64,000 nt of DNA from JANQHS01 sp965267505 (GCA_965267505.1 OZ254081.1:992001-1056000); one strand, 5' to 3'; counted from the first letter of the stretch, positions 31,885 to 41,376 are shown. Notes: generated by a model from the sequence alone, not told the origin. Numbers and translations: made by a program.

Positions 31885-33153
31885 TTATTCCAGTTTTAAT
31901 CGTTTGAACCAGTTCGCATCATTTATTACTAAACCGATGGAAAAACGATTGTAATTTTCTTTAATCAATCCAAAATCGGTCGTACCTCTTTGACCAATCG
32001 TAGCTGCAAAGTTTAAAAATGCAAACTTGGTTATTGGGAGGGAAAGACCAAAATTTATACCAAAATCTTCTATGAAGTTCTCATTGTAAGGATATGGGGG
32101 TTGTCTGTAGAAAGCTCCAACCCTGTAAAATGTTCTTGTAAAGATGTTTGAGACCGATCCTGGATTCGGGGCAAATTCGCCTCCAACAAAGAAATTCATT
32201 GAATTTCTCAAGTTTGTATTTTCACCCTCAAAGACAAAGGATTCCCAAGGTATATAAGAAAGATCAGCATTAATTGACCATTTTCCAGGCTTATAAATTG
32301 AAAAGCCAACCCTGATCTCTTCAGGAACCACAACCTCAACGCTTCCCTGTTTTAGGGTATCTGTTGTTGCACTGTTGTTTCCTGCAAAAGGGATCTCTTT
32401 TGTTGAGAGTAATTCGGTTCTAAGAGTGGAGGTAAAATTATAGGTGCCTCCCAGGCCAAGATTAATATTCCTGGAACTATCCAATTTGGAAGACCAATAA
32501 GCTCCAAACTTAAGATCTAAAGACCTGAAATAGTAAAAATCCTGGATTCCCTCAACTGTTGATCCCGGTATATCCAGGGTGACCCTTGAAAGCTGGTCCT
32601 TATTTCCGAAAAAATAAGAGCCTTCTACACCAAGGGCAAAATTCTTTGTGATCCTGAATCCATTTCCAAAAAAAGCCTTATTCAAACCCCCATCCCCAAA
32701 TTCCTGGACCAGATAGTTTGTACTGGTATCTCCAACCACCTGACCAGAATACCTTCGCTCATAGGATATCTCGGTAACAGGATGAAGCCCTAGAGATGCC
32801 GTCCATCTTCTGTGTAATGGGAGGGCGAAGGCACCATAATGAATCGAGCCCCCTGTTGCCGTTTGCCATTCATCGGCACTCTGGACCACTTTGTATTGTC
32901 CTAAAGCTGCCATCTCAAATGATGCGGCCTTAGAGTATACCAAAAGCGATGGATTAAGGATATTGACGAATTTCTCTCCTGGAGAAGCAACACCGGCTCC
33001 TCCCATTCCCATATTTCTTGTAGGTCCAGACCAGATAAGATCACCCAGTCCATATTGGCTGTAGGGTGAATTACCCAATCCGTTCTGCTGAGTGAATCCG
33101 CTCAGAGAAAGAAGGAAAAAAAAGAAGAATAGTATCCTAGTTGACCTCGTCAT
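31885..33153 (-). CDS. Outer-membrane protein of unknown function, porin-like
   Basis: The 422-residue protein has a signal peptide (TRSTRILFFFFFLLSLSGFTQ) followed by NGLGNSPYSQYGLGDLIWSGPTRNMGMGGAGVASPG, a pattern frequent in FadL/OmpP1-like barrels of Bacteroidota, then many amphipathic strands (FRSLDLKFGAYWSSKLD, RNINLGLGGTYNF, WSINADLSYIPWESFVFEG, TRTFYRVGAFYRQPPYPYNENFIEDFGINFGLSLP) and a terminal FSIGLVINDANWFKRLKLE. The cargo is unknown. It begins inside the end of coaX (17-base overlap), so it is cotranscribed and probably coupled. Confidence 0.8.
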   Translation of the reverse strand: MTRSTRILFFFFFLLSLSGFTQQNGLGNSPYSQYGLGDLIWSGPTRNMGMGGAGVASPGEKFVNILNPSLLVYSKAASFEMAALGQYKVVQSADEWQTATGGSIHYGAFALPLHRRWTASLGLHPVTEISYERRYSGQVVGDTSTNYLVQEFGDGGLNKAFFGNGFRITKNFALGVEGSYFFGNKDQLSRVTLDIPGSTVEGIQDFYYFRSLDLKFGAYWSSKLDSSRNINLGLGGTYNFTSTLRTELLSTKEIPFAGNNSATTDTLKQGSVEVVVPEEIRVGFSIYKPGKWSINADLSYIPWESFVFEGENTNLRNSMNFFVGGEFAPNPGSVSNIFTRTFYRVGAFYRQPPYPYNENFIEDFGINFGLSLPITKFAFLNFAATIGQRGTTDFGLIKENYNRFSIGLVINDANWFKRLKLE

Positions 33154-33856
33154 TGAATTTGAGAATCCGGTACAATCCGGACAAGTTCAAATTTGGGCGT
33201 GCAAATATCGGCTCTTTTATACTTGATTCAAATACCGGAAGGTCTCCCCCCGTCATAATCATTATTAATCCAGGGTGTTTTTGTCTCTGCATCTGGAAAA
33301 ATCCATTTAATCCGTATTCAACGAGATTTTTAACTCCAGATTTCATGGACGAGTCAGTACTTTTTCCAAAGTCATGGAATTGCTCTTTTCGGAAGGACAG
33401 CAAGGGAAGTTTAGATGTATAGTGATTCATGGACTTCAATTGCATTTCTAGCCCTGGAATGATCCAACCTCCAAGAAATTTACCTGATATAACCAGGTCG
33501 GCCGTTATGCAGGTACCCAGATCCACCACGATAAAATCCCTACCTGGGAACTCTGTGAGACCTCCTACTCCTGCCACCAACCTATCGATCCCAAGGGTTT
33601 CCGGGGTTTCATAATCAATTTCAATAGGCATAGGGCTTTTTCGATGTACAACTAAAAATTCCTTCCCCAGAATTGAACCTATGGATTCTTCCTCCCTTTT
33701 GACCGATGAAAGGATCCCCTTGTGAATGTCTTTTCCTGATAATATCCCCTCAAGTCCATCCTTCCCTTTAATCCTACCAGAATCTATGAGCTGGCCGGAT
33801 TCAAATAAGCCATACTTAATGGAGGAATTCCCTTCATCAAGAACCAGTTCAAGCAT
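33137..33856 (-). CDS. coaX: Type III pantothenate kinase
   Basis: CoaX phosphorylates pantothenate in coenzyme A synthesis. The 239-residue protein has the ASKHA-type motifs LVLDEGNSSIKYGLFESG (phosphate 1), the pantothenate-binding GIDRLVAGVGG, and the second phosphate motif IVVDLGTCITADLVISGKFLGGWIIPGLEM, then MTGGDLP. This is the feedback-insensitive, potassium-dependent form. It overlaps uvrA upstream by eight bases and the porin-like gene downstream by 17. Aspartate replaced by glutamate in the first motif (DEGN rather than DxGN) is a common variant. Confidence 0.92.
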   Translation of the reverse strand: MLELVLDEGNSSIKYGLFESGQLIDSGRIKGKDGLEGILSGKDIHKGILSSVKREEESIGSILGKEFLVVHRKSPMPIEIDYETPETLGIDRLVAGVGGLTEFPGRDFIVVDLGTCITADLVISGKFLGGWIIPGLEMQLKSMNHYTSKLPLLSFRKEQFHDFGKSTDSSMKSGVKNLVEYGLNGFFQMQRQKHPGLIMIMTGGDLPVFESSIKEPIFARPNLNLSGLYRILKFNDEVN

Positions 33857-36698
33857 CCTTCAATTTATCTTTTAAAAACTTAGAGGTATAGCCTTTACCT
33901 TTTTTTACCAAATCCTCAGGGCTTCCTTCAAAAAGTAACTGCCCTCCTTTTTCTCCCCCTTCTGGTCCAAGATCAATGATCCAATCTGATGAGGCTATAA
34001 TGTCCAGATTATGTTCAATGATGACCACAGTATGCCCTTCCTCTATCAAAGCATTCAGAGACTTCAGAAGCTTTTCGATATCATGGAAATGGAGACCTGT
34101 AGTTGGCTCATCAAAAAAGAAAACCATTCCTTTTCCTGAAGACGATTTTCCAAGAAAAGAAGCAAGCTTAACCCTTTGGGCCTCTCCTCCGCTCAAAGTA
34201 CTTGAGGACTGACCAAGCTTAACATAACCCAAGCCCACCTCAACCAATGGAGATAATCGCTTTGAGATCTGTTTTTGATCTTCAAAGAATTCAAGTGCCT
34301 CGGAAATACTCAGGTCAAGAATCTCAGAAATATTCTTGTCTTTGTATTTGACCTCCAAAACATCCTCTTTGAATCTTTTTCCACCGCAACTTTCACAGGT
34401 CAATTCAATATCCGCCATAAATTGCATTTCTATCTTGGTCACTCCCTCCCCTTGACACATATCACATCTTCCCCCATCTACATTGAAGGAGAACATTGCG
34501 GCTTTATATCCTCTGGATTTTGAAAGTTGTTGGGCCGCAAACAACTCCCTTATAGGATCAAAGCCCTTTACATAGGTAACAGGATTACTTCTGCTGCTTT
34601 TCCCAATTGGGTTTTGATCAAGATATTCTGCAGTGCTGATCATTTGTGTAGACCCCCCAAAAGAATCGAAGCCACCTTTTGGATCGATCTCCTCCAATAC
34701 CTTTTTCAGGGCCGGATAGATCAACTCTTTGATCAAAGTGGATTTTCCTGATCCAGAAACCCCTGTTACTACTGTCAAACATTGTAGTGGGATCTTGATA
34801 TCAATATTCTTTAGGTTATGAAGTCTCGCACCCTTCATTTCGAAGAAATGAACCGGCTTCCTTCGAGTTGAGGGAATCAAGATGCTTTGCTTCCCTTGTA
34901 AGAAATCAAGAGTATAGGAAGTGGTCTTGGATGATTTACCATTTGGCATACCTTGAAAAACCAAATTCCCGCCATAGATCCCTGCATCAGGTCCAATATC
35001 TATCAGATGGTCGGCGGCTCGCATGATCTCTTCCTCATGCTCAACAACGATGACGGTATTTCCAGCCTTTTGGAGTTTCCTTAATACGGATATCAGGTTT
35101 TGGGTATCTCTGGGATGAAGACCAATACTGGGCTCATCAAGTACATACATACTTCCCACTAAGGAACTCCCCAAGCTCGTTGCCAGCTTGATCCTTTGAT
35201 ATTCTCCGCCCGACAGACTTGCAGATAGTCTATTGAGGGTCAAATAGGAAAGCCCAACATCTTTAAGGTATCCTAATCTGTACTTTATTTCCTCTAAGAC
35301 TCTTTCCGCTAAAAGCTGATCAGCCTTATCAAGCTTTAGTTTTTCAAAAAAATCGAATAATTCACCAATCGGAAGAAGGACAACATCCATGATATTCTTC
35401 TTGGCGATCTTTACATAACCAGCATCTTTTCTCAAACGAGTTCCTTCGCATTCAGGACAATCCCTTTTTCCCCTATATCTGGATAATAAGACCCGGTACT
35501 GAATCTTATGAAGCTTGCTTTGAACGTATTGAAAAAACTGGTCGATCCCTTTCAGTTTACCCTCCCCCTTCCACAAGATCTCTTTCTCTGATTTACTCAG
35601 ATCTTTTATTGGCCTATGAATTGGGAATCCATATTCCTCAGCATTTGAAATAAAATTCTTCCTCCATGTACCCAAAGTATCGCCTCTCCAAGGGGCAATT
35701 GCATTATCAAAAACAGATTTTGATTCATCCGGAATGACCAGTTCAGGATCTATGCCCAAAACCTTTCCAAACCCTTCACAATTTCGACATGCGCCAAATG
35801 GGTTATTGAAACTGAAGAAATTTACCGTAGGCTCTTCAAATTTGATCCCGTCTGCTTCAAACTTATCGGAGAACTTGAAAGTCTCATCCTCAATCCAGAT
35901 TCTACATTCCCCATGACCTTCAAAGAAGGCAGTAGAGACAGCATCATTGATCTTGAAAATAAAATCCTCATCATCTCGCTTTACTAAACCTCTATCGATT
36001 AAGATCTCAATCTCCGATTCGATCACTGCATCCTTTTGTTTTTCAATTCTGTCAACCAGATCTTCGATAAAAGCCACCTCATCACCTCCAACCATGACTC
36101 TTGAGAAACCTTTTGACAAAAGAATATTCAACTCGTCGAGCTGGGTCCTTTCGGGATTCATTTTCAAGGGAGCTTTGATTATGTATTTGCTTCCCTCCTT
36201 TTTTCCCAGTAGGAAGTTTATGACCTCTTCGGGGTCATCCCTTTTTACCTGCTTGCCTGAAACAGGGCTGTAGGTTTTCCCTATGCGAGCATAAAGGAGT
36301 TTGAGGTAATCATAGATCTCCGTTGTAGTCCCAACGGTAGATCTGGGGTTTCTGGAACTTACCTTTTGTTCTATCGCTATTGCAGGAGACACTCCTCTGA
36401 TAAAGTCAACGGCAGGCTTTTCCATTCGTCCAAGGAACTGACGAGCATAGGCACTGAGACTTTCGACATACATCCTTTGGCCCTCTGCAAAAAGTGTATC
36501 AAAGGCTAAAGATGACTTCCCTGAACCAGATACCCCCGTGATCACCACCAGTTGGTTCCTGGGAATTGCGACATCAAGATTCTTTAGGTTGTTTACTCTT
36601 GCCCCCTTTACCAGTATATACTGACGGGGGTCCATGTTTTCAACCGAAATAGCCTTTTTGGCCTTTTTTTCGCTCGAAATCCCCTCTGTTTTCTTCAA
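33849..36698 (-). CDS. uvrA: Excinuclease ABC subunit A
   Basis: UvrA recognises DNA damage in nucleotide excision repair. The 949-residue protein has two ABC modules: Walker A GVSGSGKSSLAFDT and GVSGSGKSTLIKE, signatures LSGGEYQRIKLA and LSGGEAQRVKLA, and zinc-finger pairs (CRNCEGFG, CPECEGTR, CDMCQGEG, CESCGGKR). RMYVESLSAYARQFLGRMEKP is typical of the family. The start is uncertain: TTG at 36698 gives a lysine-rich N-terminus like other Bacteroidota UvrA, while the first ATG, at 36644, would remove 18 residues ahead of MDPRQYILVKGAR. It leads the coaX-lptC operon. Confidence 0.95.
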   Translation of the reverse strand: MKKTEGISSEKKAKKAISVENMDPRQYILVKGARVNNLKNLDVAIPRNQLVVITGVSGSGKSSLAFDTLFAEGQRMYVESLSAYARQFLGRMEKPAVDFIRGVSPAIAIEQKVSSRNPRSTVGTTTEIYDYLKLLYARIGKTYSPVSGKQVKRDDPEEVINFLLGKKEGSKYIIKAPLKMNPERTQLDELNILLSKGFSRVMVGGDEVAFIEDLVDRIEKQKDAVIESEIEILIDRGLVKRDDEDFIFKINDAVSTAFFEGHGECRIWIEDETFKFSDKFEADGIKFEEPTVNFFSFNNPFGACRNCEGFGKVLGIDPELVIPDESKSVFDNAIAPWRGDTLGTWRKNFISNAEEYGFPIHRPIKDLSKSEKEILWKGEGKLKGIDQFFQYVQSKLHKIQYRVLLSRYRGKRDCPECEGTRLRKDAGYVKIAKKNIMDVVLLPIGELFDFFEKLKLDKADQLLAERVLEEIKYRLGYLKDVGLSYLTLNRLSASLSGGEYQRIKLATSLGSSLVGSMYVLDEPSIGLHPRDTQNLISVLRKLQKAGNTVIVVEHEEEIMRAADHLIDIGPDAGIYGGNLVFQGMPNGKSSKTTSYTLDFLQGKQSILIPSTRRKPVHFFEMKGARLHNLKNIDIKIPLQCLTVVTGVSGSGKSTLIKELIYPALKKVLEEIDPKGGFDSFGGSTQMISTAEYLDQNPIGKSSRSNPVTYVKGFDPIRELFAAQQLSKSRGYKAAMFSFNVDGGRCDMCQGEGVTKIEMQFMADIELTCESCGGKRFKEDVLEVKYKDKNISEILDLSISEALEFFEDQKQISKRLSPLVEVGLGYVKLGQSSSTLSGGEAQRVKLASFLGKSSSGKGMVFFFDEPTTGLHFHDIEKLLKSLNALIEEGHTVVIIEHNLDIIASSDWIIDLGPEGGEKGGQLLFEGSPEDLVKKGKGYTSKFLKDKLKDA

Positions 36699-36754
36699 TT
36701 AAAACCTCTTTTGAAGTAAAAAAAGATTATAAAGTTTTGTTTAATGCTTCAATG

Positions 36755-36774
36755 ATAACATTTTTACATGTTAT
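36755..36774. repeat. Short inverted repeat upstream of the sigma factor gene
   Basis: ATAACAT (36755-36761) and ATGTTAT (36768-36774) form a perfect 7-base inverted repeat around a 6-base spacer. It lies in the 130-base intergenic region between the divergent uvrA and sigma factor genes and could be an operator. The base composition is AT-rich, so chance is possible. Confidence 0.4.
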
Positions 36775-36828
36775 AAAAAGTTAAACCACAACCCTACAAT
36801 ATGATTTAAAGCTCTACGTTACCAAAAT

Positions 36829-37440
36829 GTGAATTGCGAAATGAAGGATTGTCAATTGAGTGACTCGAAGCTCCTTTCACTTTATACCAACGGAGACGAA
36901 GAGGCATTTGCGCAACTAGTAGAGCGACATAAGTCTAGGGTATTTACCACTATTTTATTGATCGTCAAGGATCGGGCTTTAGCAGAAGACCTGATGCAGG
37001 ACGTATTTATTAAAGCTGTAAAGACCATTGGCGAAGGTCGATATAATGAAGAGGGAAAATTCTTACCCTGGATATTAAGGATCAGCCATAACCTTGCTGT
37101 CGATTATTTCAGAAAGGCTAAGCGAAATCCAACTTATTCAGCAGATGATAATCCCTTGGTGGTGAACTCCATTGAGTTTTCTGAAATGCCTGTTGAGATA
37201 GATAATATCCAAAAGGAAACACGTAAAAAACTCAGAGAACTGATCAGGACTTTGCCTCAAGCGCAAAAAGAGGTTTTGATCATGAGACATTTTGCAAACA
37301 TGAGCTTTAAGGAGATCGCAGATCGAACCGGTGTAAGTATTAATACTGCCCTGGGGAGAATGCGATATGCATTATTGAATCTTAGGAAAAAAATAGAACA
37401 GTCAAATATTGCCTATGACGAAAACCATTACCCAAAATGA
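36829..37440 (+). CDS. ECF-type RNA polymerase sigma factor
   Basis: The 203-residue protein is a sigma-70 family extracytoplasmic-function factor with region 2 (about 25-95: AFAQLVERHKSRVFTTILLIVKDRALAEDLMQDVFIKAVKTI, then the DYFRKAKRN promoter-melting segment) and region 4 (about 135-190: TLPQAQKEVLIMRHFANMSFKEIADRTGVSINTALGRMRYALLNLRKKI). The start may be GTG at 36829 or, more in line with relatives, ATG at 36841 (MKDCQLSDSKLLSLY). It overlaps the following small gene by 26 bases. Its regulon and signal are unknown; the small partner is the natural candidate for an antagonist. Confidence 0.9.
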   Translation: MNCEMKDCQLSDSKLLSLYTNGDEEAFAQLVERHKSRVFTTILLIVKDRALAEDLMQDVFIKAVKTIGEGRYNEEGKFLPWILRISHNLAVDYFRKAKRNPTYSADDNPLVVNSIEFSEMPVEIDNIQKETRKKLRELIRTLPQAQKEVLIMRHFANMSFKEIADRTGVSINTALGRMRYALLNLRKKIEQSNIAYDENHYPK

Positions 37441-37645
37441 CTTAGTTAGGTTCCTTTATCTGGAAACTAAAAAGACGGAGGAGAAAGCCATCCTTGATGC
37501 TTACTCCAAAGAGAACTGGGTCTCCCAGGAATTGAACCAGCTATTCGACATAAAAAATCTATTAGACGAAATCATAGAAGAACCATCCGAGGGATGTACT
37601 GAAAGAATCCTTGATGCCTTGAACGGACAAAAAGAAGGTATCTAG
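37415..37645 (+). CDS. Small soluble partner of the sigma factor; unknown function
   Basis: A 76-residue protein begins at ATG 37415, 26 bases inside the sigma factor gene. It is acidic and helical (NDLVRFLYLETKKTEEKAILDAYSKENWVSQELNQLFDIKNLLDEIIEEPSEGCTERIL), without a transmembrane segment. The overlap implies coupled translation. It resembles a cytosolic anti-sigma N-terminal region in size and position, but the HxxxCxxC motif of zinc anti-sigma factors is absent. Function is unknown and the anti-sigma idea is inference from context. Confidence 0.75.
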   Translation: MTKTITQNDLVRFLYLETKKTEEKAILDAYSKENWVSQELNQLFDIKNLLDEIIEEPSEGCTERILDALNGQKEGI

Positions 37646-37654
37646 ATTTACCCT

Positions 37655-38824
37655 GTGAAAAGGGTCTTACTCGTACATCAACATTTCCGAACTCCGGATC
37701 AGGGAGGAGGGGTGCGTTCCTATCATTTAGCTAAAAAACTTGCTGAAAAAGGGATTCTGGTACGAGTGGTCTATGGACATAATCCAGATGGACCTAAGAT
37801 CGAATCCACGGATAGGGGAATAGAATATTTCCCTATTGAAGTACCCTATTCCCAGGAATTTGGAGTTTCCGAGCGGATACATTCATTCCTGTCCTTCTCA
37901 ATAAAGGCTTGCAACAAGAAATATAGAAAGGGCTTTGATGCAGATCTTTCCTATGTTATTTCTACCCCATTGAGTCTCGGAATGACAGCCCTTTATTTAA
38001 AGTTGTTTGCTAAAATTCCCTACGTATTTGAAGTTGGAGATCTATGGCCCGAGGTTCCCATTCAAATGGGGATTCTCAAAAACCCAGTCACCATACAACT
38101 CTCAAAATGGTTAGAAAAGAAGACCTATAGATCTTCCTTGGCTTTAAGCTCTCTTTCTCCAGCAATTACAAATCATATCAAAAAGCTTCATCCAAAGGCA
38201 GATATTATTGAGACCCCAAACTTCTCTGATTTTAGGCCAGGCAAAAGTGAGAAAGAAAAAGGCTCAAACTTCAGGATAGGATATTTTGGAAGTATTGGAC
38301 TTGCGAATGGAGTGGACTTCATTGTCGACATTGTTAATTCTTTTGATCAAGACGAAGAACTGGCTCATTTCTTTTTTATGGTATCAGGTTCCCAAGAAGG
38401 CAAGATCAAAAAGGCATTAGAAAAAAGAAACGATGTGACCTTCAATGCTTATTCATCAAAATCGGAAACCAAAGAATTGATGCAATCCATGGATGCAGGT
38501 CTGGTTTCCTTCAGCAATTATCCGATCCTTGGAACCGGTTCGCCAAATAAGCTCTTCGACCTACTCGCATTGGGTGTTATTCCAATTGTCAATACCAAAT
38601 CCTGGTATCAGGAAATGCTAGAAAATTCTAATTCAGGTATCTATATCCCATATGAATCTCTGAATCTCCTGAAAGGATGGATCAGGAAGTTAAAAGAGAA
38701 TAGTGAACTAAAAGAGACCATGAAGAAAAACGCATTGGAACTTTCTTTGAAAAAGTTTCCAATGAATGAAATGCTGGAAAATTGGTCCCAGAGAATTCTT
38801 AACCCGGAAGCTTTGAAGGATTGA
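37655..38824 (+). CDS. GT4-family glycosyltransferase
   Basis: The 389-residue protein is a GT-B glycosyltransferase of family 4. The N-terminal domain has VLLVHQHFRTPDQGGGVRSYHLAKKLAEKG, the donor-site region of the GT4 WbuB-like subgroup, and PYVFEVGDLWPEVPIQMGI. The C-terminal domain (about 200-380) has FRIGYFGSIGLANGVDFIVDIV and a binding segment LGTGSPNKLFDLLALGVIPIVNTKSWYQEML. Members transfer amino-sugars in polysaccharide synthesis; the acceptor is not known. The start is GTG at 37655, nine bases after the small sigma-associated gene. Its end overlaps the convergent gldB by 26 bases. Confidence 0.87.
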   Translation: MKRVLLVHQHFRTPDQGGGVRSYHLAKKLAEKGILVRVVYGHNPDGPKIESTDRGIEYFPIEVPYSQEFGVSERIHSFLSFSIKACNKKYRKGFDADLSYVISTPLSLGMTALYLKLFAKIPYVFEVGDLWPEVPIQMGILKNPVTIQLSKWLEKKTYRSSLALSSLSPAITNHIKKLHPKADIIETPNFSDFRPGKSEKEKGSNFRIGYFGSIGLANGVDFIVDIVNSFDQDEELAHFFFMVSGSQEGKIKKALEKRNDVTFNAYSSKSETKELMQSMDAGLVSFSNYPILGTGSPNKLFDLLALGVIPIVNTKSWYQEMLENSNSGIYIPYESLNLLKGWIRKLKENSELKETMKKNALELSLKKFPMNEMLENWSQRILNPEALKD

Positions 38825-39815
38825 ATCCTGAATTGCGGAAGATTTTTTGAGCATCTGATTCTTCCATAATACTCATTGGAGAAAGCCCTGAATTTTCTTC
38901 AAAGGCCTTTACGATCAAATAACCCAAGTATCTTCCTACCCTTCCAGGGCAATTGGGGTCTATTTCCAATACCTTGGGTCGCTCTCCAACATACCTATTG
39001 ATCTCACTAAAATTATTTGTGAATAAAAGATCACGCTCTATAAAGAAAGCCCAAACTTCAGGAATGGAATTTTTCAAATATTCCATATCGCTTGTATTGA
39101 AACCAAATATCAATGAATCAGGAGCCTGAGGGCTAATAATGGAAGCGAAATAATGAGCTTTTCCATAAAAGATCATTTCAGCAATTAGGCTCCGATCAGA
39201 GTTATTGATCCTGTTATAATCCCGGGAATACAAAAGGCCCAGGAACATAGGTGTCAGATAGGGTAAGTCATACCTTCCTAACATATACCCGGGAACCCTT
39301 GGCCTGTATTTACTCTGTGGACCTAAAAAGAAATCCAGGGAGATCATCAGGTTTGACGAATCTCTTACCAGGTCTTTATCTAAAAGCGCGGAAAAAAGGA
39401 TAGAAATCTCAGGCACATTGAATCCGGGATCATAGTATTTCAAATGCTTGAAAAAATCTTCGAATTGATCCTCAAGCTCAGCAATATCATTGGTCTTTCC
39501 GGCATATTCTTGGTAAAAGGTATCAATGCTGAGGTTGTTGATGCGTTTTAAGAAAACGTCGGCAAGTATGGAATCCGATGGAAGTTTTGAAACCGTATAG
39601 AAAAGATCCATTTCTTCTCTATTTTCATCGATCAAGCCTAGTAGTGAATTCAAATCCGACGAAGAATAGATCTTTTGATCCAGTCTCTTTACCTTGAGAT
39701 CAAGTGGAATTGAACTCACATCAGGCCCAGAGCCATCACAAGCCCATAACCCAAGCAAAAGAAAAACCAGAAAAAGACTAGGCCTGCTCTTCAACCTCCT
39801 CTTTCTCCTTTCCAT
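38799..39815 (-). CDS. gldB: Gliding motility lipoprotein GldB
   Basis: GldB is needed for gliding in Flavobacterium and belongs to the set associated with type IX secretion. I start it at ATG 39813-39815 because this gives a lipoprotein signal ending LLLGLWAC (Cys26); an upstream extension would lie in the rng frame region. The 338-residue protein has the family features SLDFFLGPQSKYRPRVPGYMLGRYD, EMIFYGKAHYFASII, PEVWAFFIERDLLFTNNFSEINRYVGERP, DPNCPGRVGRYLGYLIVKAFEENSG and a final DAQKIFRNSGFNPSK. It overlaps rng by 38 bases upstream and the convergent glycosyltransferase by 26 downstream. Confidence 0.88.
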   Translation of the reverse strand: MERRKRRLKSRPSLFLVFLLLGLWACDGSGPDVSSIPLDLKVKRLDQKIYSSSDLNSLLGLIDENREEMDLFYTVSKLPSDSILADVFLKRINNLSIDTFYQEYAGKTNDIAELEDQFEDFFKHLKYYDPGFNVPEISILFSALLDKDLVRDSSNLMISLDFFLGPQSKYRPRVPGYMLGRYDLPYLTPMFLGLLYSRDYNRINNSDRSLIAEMIFYGKAHYFASIISPQAPDSLIFGFNTSDMEYLKNSIPEVWAFFIERDLLFTNNFSEINRYVGERPKVLEIDPNCPGRVGRYLGYLIVKAFEENSGLSPMSIMEESDAQKIFRNSGFNPSKLPG

Positions 39816-41376
39816 TTTGGCTGGGTTCCAGGGTAATTTCGTCCCCGTCATTGTTAAAGAACCTGTACTCAGTAATAGGCAAAGAAGAATCCTGGATGAA
39901 CTCAATCTTTTTCCCTAGATCCTTTTTGAGCCTGTAAGACTTTGAGAACCAACCCTTGGTATAATATGCATGCACATAGGGGTGCACCGCAATGCTTAAA
40001 TACCTTTCGTTGATGTTCTCAAATAAATATCTGATGCTGTCCTCGATCTGATCGGTAAGCGTGATCGTTGGTTGGATCTTTCCTGTACCCTGACAAGATG
40101 GGCAAACCTCCCGGGTGGAAATATTATGTTCCGGTCTTACTCTTTGCCGAGTGATCTGCATCAGCCCGAATTTTGACAAAGGAAGGATGGTAGATTTGGT
40201 CTTATCCTTTTTCAATTCAGCCTTCATGGTGTCAAACACCTGCTTCCTGTTCTGTGATTTCTTCATATCAATGAAATCAACCACTATGATCCCACCCATA
40301 TCTCGAAGTCTTAGCTGCCTTGCCAATTCCTTGGCAGCCATAAGGTTCACCTTTAAAGCTGTTTCCTCCTGATTATCCCCTGAGGTTGCCTTGTTACCTG
40401 AGTTTACATCAACCACGTGCATAGCTTCAGTGTGGTCAATGACCAGATAACCTCCTCCTTGAATTCCAACGCTCCTTCCAAACAATGCCTTGAGCTGTTT
40501 CTCAATTCCAAAGCGTTCGAAGATCTTCACCTTACTGTTATAGTATTTTACGATCTTCTCAAGTCCGGGTGAGATCCTTTTTATATAATTCTTGATCTCC
40601 TTGCTGAATTCCTCATCATCCACAATAATGGAATCGAAAGATTCATTGAGTACATCTCTCAAAAGAACGGAGGCCCTATCCACTTCCCCGATCAATTTGG
40701 TTCTTGGCTTTCCTTCTTTCAGAAGTTCAAAGCCTTTCTTCCAATTGGAGACAATATTCCTCATATCCTCATCCAGCTCTGCAACTTCCTTGTTTTCTGC
40801 TACAGTCCTTACAATCACACCGAAGTTTTCTGGTTTGATCGATTCCATCAACCTCATTAGGCGTTTTCTTTCGTCGCGGTTTTGGATCTTACGACTTACA
40901 TTGACATTGTTGGAGAATGGGACCAGTACAACGTACCTTCCGGGAAATGAGATTTCGCAATTCAATCTTGGGCCCTTGGTTGAGATCGGTTCTTTGGCTA
41001 TCTGAACCATGATCTTCTGACCCTTTTTTAGAACTTCATTAATCTTTCCGAATTTGTTGATATCGGGCTTGATCTTAACCTTCCCGAGATTGGAGGAGGC
41101 ATGTTTTCTTGTTACTGAAAATTGGACGAAACTATCCAGAGTGGAGAACTTGGGACCCAGGTCATGGTAATGCAGGAAGGCATCCTTTTTATGACCAACA
41201 TCAACAAATGCGGCATTCAATCCAGGGGCTACCTTTTTGACAACCCCCAGATAAATATCACCGACGTTGAATTGCTTGTCCTTCTCCTCACGATGGTACT
41301 CAATCAGCTTCTTACTCTCGGTATAAGCTATTCTGGTTCCATCGCGGTATGAATTTATTATTAGCTCTTTACTCAC
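39778..41376 (-). CDS. rng: Ribonuclease G/E family protein
   Basis: The 532-residue endoribonuclease has an N-terminal S1 RNA-binding domain (NVGDIYLGVVKKVAPGLNAAFVDVGHKKDAFLHYHDL, about 37-75), the RNase E/G fold with FGVIVRTVAE, and the catalytic segment VVDVNSGNKATSG through RDMGGIIVVDFIDMK, in which the two aspartates coordinate magnesium, then TRQRVRPEH and the zinc-link CPSCQGTGK. It acts in mRNA decay and rRNA processing. The start is GTG at 41374-41376. It is shorter than RNase E and lacks the long scaffold tail. It overlaps gldB downstream by 38 bases. Confidence 0.94.
   Translation of the reverse strand: MSKELIINSYRDGTRIAYTESKKLIEYHREEKDKQFNVGDIYLGVVKKVAPGLNAAFVDVGHKKDAFLHYHDLGPKFSTLDSFVQFSVTRKHASSNLGKVKIKPDINKFGKINEVLKKGQKIMVQIAKEPISTKGPRLNCEISFPGRYVVLVPFSNNVNVSRKIQNRDERKRLMRLMESIKPENFGVIVRTVAENKEVAELDEDMRNIVSNWKKGFELLKEGKPRTKLIGEVDRASVLLRDVLNESFDSIIVDDEEFSKEIKNYIKRISPGLEKIVKYYNSKVKIFERFGIEKQLKALFGRSVGIQGGGYLVIDHTEAMHVVDVNSGNKATSGDNQEETALKVNLMAAKELARQLRLRDMGGIIVVDFIDMKKSQNRKQVFDTMKAELKKDKTKSTILPLSKFGLMQITRQRVRPEHNISTREVCPSCQGTGKIQPTITLTDQIEDSIRYLFENINERYLSIAVHPYVHAYYTKGWFSKSYRLKKDLGKKIEFIQDSSLPITEYRFFNNDGDEITLEPSQNGKEKEEVEEQA

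Noticed and set aside
36644..36698. Earlier TTG start of uvrA as proof of an N-terminal extension
   Set aside because: Both TTG at 36698 and ATG at 36644 are consistent with UvrA proteins. I kept the longer form but do not treat the extension as a finding.
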